Assembly: GCA_965222655.1 (NCBI GenBank)
Contig: CBDCUP010000013.1
Span: forward strand, 1 to 64,000
Source of the DNA: CAUZIZ01 sp965222655
GTDB taxonomy: Bacteria; Acidobacteriota; UBA6911; RPQK01; JAJDTT01
DNA: 64,000 nucleotides
Direction of reading: 5' to 3'
Under the pieces are notes generated by a model that did no database searches, had not been told where the DNA came from, and saw only the letters and a list, made by a program, of their open reading frames with translations. How positions within the stretch are numbered: position 1 is the first letter of the stretch; each line of letters opens with the position of its first letter. Of this stretch, positions 60,248 through 64,000 are shown one piece after another. Position numbers and translations under genes: made by a program.

Positions 60248-60442
60248 TAGCCCGCATTTCTCATCGCTGGTCTACTACGTCGCCGCAATCATCCGCCCTG
60301 GCTGTGTTTCGCTCCGTCGACCTCCTCGACGTACTGCACGAGTACGACTGCGGGGGCTCGCCACGAGTGGTCTCGGTCGCAAGCCTTGCCAGGACGGCCC
60401 TTGCAGCGCCTCGCTACGACAAGCGATGAGAAATGCGGGCTA
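60248..60442. repeat. MITE with perfect 21-bp inverted repeats (195 bp)
   Basis: TAGCCCGCATTTCTCATCGC(T) at 60248-60268 is repeated as its exact complement at 60422-60442. The interior is GC-rich, non-coding and partly palindromic. It may insert at TA, as the TA ends suggest. The source transposase is not in the window. Confidence 0.8.
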
Positions 60443-60585
60443 ACTTCGAGATTCGCTTGTTCGATATTCTGCGGTTCAGCATTTATCGGTTTGCCCTCTC
60501 CCGAGCAAGGATGAAGGCTGAGTCACAAACCGTAGAACACCGAACATGCGAACGCCGAACTGTCTTCTCCAGCGAAGGTCTTCCT
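60443..60585. other. Non-coding stretch after fmt
   Basis: Contains degenerate self-complementary sequence (TCTGCGGTTCAGCATTTATC versus ACCGTAGAACACCGAACATG). No gene recognised. Position just after the fmt stop suggests a decayed intergenic repeat. Confidence 0.3.
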
Positions 60586-61542
60586 CTAGTGGAATCGTTC
60601 CCCGGTCCTCAGAGCCAAACCGTTCGCGAAATCCCGAGCTGAAAGCCGCTTTCGATTCTCGAGCTGCAACTCCTTCAAAGCGAGTTGGCCACCCTCCCCA
60701 CACTGAATCAAAATGGAATCCGAGGTGATCTCACAAACCTCACCCGGCGTTGCGGCCGCCTGATTGGACTGTGCGGCAACTCTCTGACTACGCCATATCT
60801 TCACTCCCTTATCCCGTAAACGAGCGGAAGCCGTGGGCTTGGGATTGAGGGCGCGGATCAAGTTGTGGATTGAGGTGCAGTCGCGATTCCAGTCGATTCG
60901 TCCGTCCTCCTTCTGGATGCGGGGAGCCAGCGTCACCCCATCAGGGTCTTGCGATCTTGCACGAAGTTCACCGCGCTCATAAGGGATCAAATCGCGCAGC
61001 ATCAGGTCCACACCCTTCTGGGCGAGTATGTCTTCCAGCTCCCCGGTGGTGACATCCTCCCCGATCGGGATAGGGAGCTGCGTCAGAATATCGCCGCTGT
61101 CCATACCCTCATCCAGCTTCATCAGGGTGACACCGGTTTCGGTTTCCCCGTTCATCAGGGCGTAGGCCACGGGCGCCGCTCCTCGATACTTGGGTAACAA
61201 CGAAGTATGAATGTTGAGTGCGCCCAGCGGAGGGTAGTTGAAGAACTCAGCGGGGAGCAGCTGGCCGAAGGCTACGACCATGAGCAGGGTTGGCCTGGTC
61301 TGTTCCAGGAACTCGAGAGCCAATGGATTGTTGCGGATCCGCTCTGGTTGCAGGATACGAAGGCCGAGCTTCTCTGCCTCCAGTTTGATAGCGCTGGGCA
61401 GCGGTATCCGTCCCCGCCCGCGGGGTCTGTCAGGCTGGGTGATGACGCCGACTACCTGATAAGAGGCTTCTCCACCGGTCTCGACGAGAGCCTGGAGGAA
61501 GGGTACGGAGAATGACGGTGTCCCCAGGAAGACAATCCGCAT
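60586..61542 (-). CDS. fmt: Methionyl-tRNA formyltransferase
   Basis: 318 aa. MRIVFLGTPSFSVPFLQALV opens the formyltransferase domain. The active-site run is NIHTSLLPKYRGAAPVAYAL then MNGETETGVTLMKLDEGMDS (Asn, His, and Asp of the formyl transfer triad). The C-terminal OB-like domain (RIQKEDGRIDWNRDCTSIHN onward) binds initiator tRNA. Its ATG follows the def stop directly (TAGATG). Makes fMet-tRNA for initiation. Confidence 0.96.
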   Translation of the reverse strand: MRIVFLGTPSFSVPFLQALVETGGEASYQVVGVITQPDRPRGRGRIPLPSAIKLEAEKLGLRILQPERIRNNPLALEFLEQTRPTLLMVVAFGQLLPAEFFNYPPLGALNIHTSLLPKYRGAAPVAYALMNGETETGVTLMKLDEGMDSGDILTQLPIPIGEDVTTGELEDILAQKGVDLMLRDLIPYERGELRARSQDPDGVTLAPRIQKEDGRIDWNRDCTSIHNLIRALNPKPTASARLRDKGVKIWRSQRVAAQSNQAAATPGEVCEITSDSILIQCGEGGQLALKELQLENRKRLSARDFANGLALRTGERFH

Positions 61543-62052
61543 CTACCATTCTCCGGCTCGGACAAGCTTCTGAATCTTTCTCTTGATCATCTCGCGTTTT
61601 AGACGGGAGATGCGATCGATGTAGAGAATCCCGTTGAGATGATCGATTTCATGACACATCACGCGCGCCAGCAGATCGCTTGCTTCGACCTCGATCGGAT
61701 TTCCATCCAGATGCCGGGCGGCCACGAGAATCCGCTGCGGACGTTCCACCACAGCGGTGAATTCGGGAATGCTCAGACAGCCTTCCTCGCCCTTCTGGCT
61801 GCCTTCTCGTTCCGTGATCTCCGGGTTCACCAGGACCACCTGGTGGCCCTTTTCCTCGCCTCCTGTAGTATCGATCACGGTAAGGCGTAGATTGATTCCG
61901 ACCTGAGGTGCCGCGAGGCCAATCCCAGGCGCCGCATACATCGTTTGCAGTAAATCCCCCGCCAGAGTCTCCAACTCCTGGTCGAAGCGCTCGACGGGTG
62001 GACTCTTGAGCTCCAATTCGGATGCACCGTATTTGAGAATAGGCCGAATCAT
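61543..62052 (-). CDS. def: Peptide deformylase
   Basis: 169-aa metalloenzyme removing the formyl group from nascent proteins. All three motifs are present: GIGLAAPQVG (motif 1), EEGCLSIPEF (motif 2, metal Cys) and MCHEIDHLNGILYIDRI (motif 3, HExxH). Directly upstream of fmt with no gap, and 6 bases after aroC. The aroC-def-fmt order implies co-transcription. Confidence 0.97.
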   Translation of the reverse strand: MIRPILKYGASELELKSPPVERFDQELETLAGDLLQTMYAAPGIGLAAPQVGINLRLTVIDTTGGEEKGHQVVLVNPEITEREGSQKGEEGCLSIPEFTAVVERPQRILVAARHLDGNPIEVEASDLLARVMCHEIDHLNGILYIDRISRLKREMIKRKIQKLVRAGEW

Positions 62053-62058
62053 CTTGAT

Positions 62059-63228
62059 TCACATCTGGTGGACGGTCCGCAGGTAGCTCTCCAAGTTGCC
62101 CTGGACCTCTTGAAGAGTGTCGCCTCCAAACTTTTCCTGCAGCGCCCGAGCCAGAACAATCGCTACCATGGACTCGCCAATCACGCCCGCCGCCGGGACG
62201 ACACAGGTGTCGGATCGTTCATACTGGGCCTTGAAGGGCTCCTTGGTTGCCAGATCCACCGACCTGAGAGGGCGCTTCAAGGTAGCGATCGGTTTGACGA
62301 CTGCTCTGACGATGATCTCCTCGCCATTCGAGGTGCCGCCCTCGAGTCCACCGGCGTGATTCGTCTCCCTGTAGAACCTTCGCTTCTGCTGGTCGTAGAA
62401 GATCTCGTCGTGGAACTCGCTGCCGGTAGGGGCGGGATCCAGACCGAAGCCTGTCTCTACCGCCTTGATGGCATTGATGGACATGAGAGCCTGGGCCAGC
62501 TGGCCGTCAAGCTTGCGATCCCAGTGGACATGGCTCCCCAAGCCCGGTGGCACTCCCACCACTCGGACCTCGAAGGTCCCGCCGATGGTATCGCCGTTTT
62601 CGATGGCGTCATCCACCGCTTTCTTCATCGCCTCTTCAAGGGAAGCGTCACAGCAGCGCATGGGAGAAGCCTCTATCTGCGGTACCAGATCGATCGAGAC
62701 TTTCTCCAGCTGGGCCGAAGAGATCCGGACGTCCTTTATGGCTACGACATGACTGTAGATCCGGATGCCCAATGACTGGAGTAGGAGCTTGCAGAAGGCA
62801 CCGACCGCAACCCTTGATGTAGTCTCCCTGGCGCTGGAGCGCTCCAGCACGTTTCGCATATCGGTGAACTGGTATTTCATGGCCCCCACCAGATCAGCAT
62901 GACCCGGTCTGGGGCGTTCCACTATGCGTTTCTGCGCTCCTTCTGGATTGGGCTCCACTGACATGATGTCCATCCAGTTCACCCAGTCTCGGTTGGTGAT
63001 AGAGAATGCTATCGGTGAGCCCAGAGAATAGCCGTGGCGGACGCCGGAGAAGATGTCGATTTCGTCGCTCTCGATCTTCATGCGCGCCCCTCGCCCGTAG
63101 CCGCCCATCCGGCGCTTCAGTTCGGAATTGACGAAAGCGACGTCCACGGAGACATGAGCGGGAAATCCCTCGATGACCGAGATCAATGCCTTCCCGTGGG
63201 ATTCTCCAGAGGTCAAGAAGCGAAGCAT
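62059..63228 (-). CDS. aroC: Chorismate synthase
   Basis: 389 aa from ATG 63228, preceded by GGGAGA. The open frame reaches 63420 but the family begins at MLRFLTSGESHGKALISVIE. Signatures: RRMGGYGRGARMKIESDEID, RPGHADLVGAMKY, RSSARETTSRVAVGAF, GGLEGGTSNGEEIIVRAVVK. It catalyses the last step of the shikimate pathway with reduced FMN. First gene of the aroC-def-fmt group. Divergent from the MlaE-like gene, with about 195 bases between them that should hold both promoters. Confidence 0.96.
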   Translation of the reverse strand: MLRFLTSGESHGKALISVIEGFPAHVSVDVAFVNSELKRRMGGYGRGARMKIESDEIDIFSGVRHGYSLGSPIAFSITNRDWVNWMDIMSVEPNPEGAQKRIVERPRPGHADLVGAMKYQFTDMRNVLERSSARETTSRVAVGAFCKLLLQSLGIRIYSHVVAIKDVRISSAQLEKVSIDLVPQIEASPMRCCDASLEEAMKKAVDDAIENGDTIGGTFEVRVVGVPPGLGSHVHWDRKLDGQLAQALMSINAIKAVETGFGLDPAPTGSEFHDEIFYDQQKRRFYRETNHAGGLEGGTSNGEEIIVRAVVKPIATLKRPLRSVDLATKEPFKAQYERSDTCVVPAAGVIGESMVAIVLARALQEKFGGDTLQEVQGNLESYLRTVHQM

Positions 63229-63422
63229 TATCGTGATTCTCCCGAAACCGTCCGAGCGGCTGAGCCTCCTTGGAGAGCAGCGGCATCTCTGATAGACTTT
63301 TCGGTGCTCAACGCCTATTTTGCGAGAGCTTCGCGTCGCTATTCTCGAAGCTGTCAAGCGGTCTAGTGTAACACTAAACCGGGGACCGGGCGCTGGGCAG
63401 AGCTGCTCATAACGGAGCACTT

Positions 63423-64000
63423 ATGGGAGTTTTCTATCGGGTTGTTTACGAGATTCAAGAGTTAACCCTCTTGTGCGCCAAGGCCGTGGCCAACATCTTC
63501 CGGAAGCCCCGCTATGTGCAGGATACACTCCAACAGATGGACGTTATCGGAGTCGGCTCGATCTTGATCATCATGCTTACCGGTTTCTTCACCGGCGGAG
63601 TCCTGGCCCTTCAATCCTCCAAGTCACTGAAGGCCTTCGGCGCCGTCAATCTGACAGGACAGTTGGTTTCCCTGTCCCTGATCAAGGAGCTTGGGCCGGT
63701 GCTGACAGCGCTCATGATGGCGGGGCGAGTGGGATCCGGAATTGCGTCGGAGCTGGGTTCGATGGTTGTGACAGAGCAGATTGATGCCATGCGGGCCCTG
63801 GGCACAGATCCCACCAAGAAACTGGTGACGCCGCGGGTGATTGCCTGTACTACCATGGTTCCTTTGCTCACGATCGTCTCCGACGTCTTTGGGTTGATTG
63901 GTGGCTGGATTACTGCCTTCTACACCCTGCGCCTGAACACCTCGCTGTACTGGAGTACGGCCTTGCGGTCAATCGATTACAATAATGTGCTGGAGGGGCT
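63423..64000 (+). CDS. mlaE: MlaE-family ABC permease (partial, runs off window)
   Basis: About 192 codons from ATG 63423, preceded by GGAG. TM segments and signatures: IGVGSILIIMLTGFFTGGVL, ALQSSKSLKAFGAVNLTGQL, then the hallmark SLIKELGPVLTALMMAGRVG and SGIASELGSMVVTEQIDAMR, then ALGTDPTKKLVTPRVIA. This is the permease of the Mla/Mce phospholipid transport system, which maintains outer-membrane lipid asymmetry in Gram-negative bacteria. The ATPase and MCE protein genes would be expected to the right. Confidence 0.93.
   Translation, partial: MGVFYRVVYEIQELTLLCAKAVANIFRKPRYVQDTLQQMDVIGVGSILIIMLTGFFTGGVLALQSSKSLKAFGAVNLTGQLVSLSLIKELGPVLTALMMAGRVGSGIASELGSMVVTEQIDAMRALGTDPTKKLVTPRVIACTTMVPLLTIVSDVFGLIGGWITAFYTLRLNTSLYWSTALRSIDYNNVLEG

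Overview
The window looks like an accessory region of a Gram-negative bacterial chromosome that has been heavily rearranged by transposons. BamD, an MlaE-type permease and a beta-barrel protein show an outer membrane. The core block at the right end (aroC-def-fmt, rsmB-PASTA-rpe-bamD) and the extracellular FN3, LRR and CAP-domain proteins are of a style I associate with Acidobacteriota. That placement is an inference from protein style, not from any search. The density of insertion sequences, MITEs and broken genes would suit a host-associated or otherwise repeat-rich genome.

Layout, left half. Positions 1-6130 hold an AddB-AddA helicase-nuclease pair (addA runs off the left edge). An IS6-family element with a frameshifted transposase follows (6236-7048), then a frameshifted membrane-protein gene, a small Cys-containing protein, and the broken end of a cadherin/LRR/FN3 surface protein (8018-9741). 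A defence island occupies 9738-20450: a Gabija-like pair (OLD-type ATPase/TOPRIM nuclease plus UvrD-like helicase), a complete type I restriction-modification operon (hsdR-hsdM-hsdS), and a RelE-type toxin/HTH antitoxin pair with a palindromic operator. Positions 20849-25353 carry secreted or envelope genes, including an M4 (thermolysin-like) protease and an outer-membrane barrel.

Middle. From about 25.5 to 36 kb is a transposon graveyard: an istB fragment, serine resolvases, an IS3 element with an IS91-family element in its leader, a 1268-bp Tn3-derived element with perfect 38-bp ends, a palindromic IS200/IS605-like insert, and remnants of BCCT, bioA, Tn3 tnpA, an RND pump, pyk and metF. I recognise ten separate 38-bp Tn3-type terminal repeats between 13.9 and 36 kb, and several of them mark the exact breakpoints of genes. 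A second candidate defence/repair module, a YhaN/YhaO-like (SbcCD-like) ATPase-nuclease pair, lies at 35995-40745. It is followed by an IS5 element, a dicarboxylate-type symporter, a mini-IS5 and a plasmid-type parA/RHH partition pair.

Right. Two tandem 317-318-bp MITEs with nested palindromes cut a sodium:solute symporter. An intact set then follows: aldo/keto reductase, glycosyltransferase, heparinase-type polysaccharide lyase and Gfo/Idh/MocA oxidoreductase, probably for acidic-polysaccharide metabolism. Next come a CAP-domain secreted protein, a receiver-domain protein whose phospho-acceptor Asp appears to be replaced, bamD, rpe, a PASTA protein and rsmB. A 1.67-kb IS and a 195-bp MITE separate rsmB from fmt, def and aroC. 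An MlaE-like permease starts divergently and runs off the right edge. I saw no CRISPR array, rRNA or tRNA, though I could not scan systematically for tRNAs.
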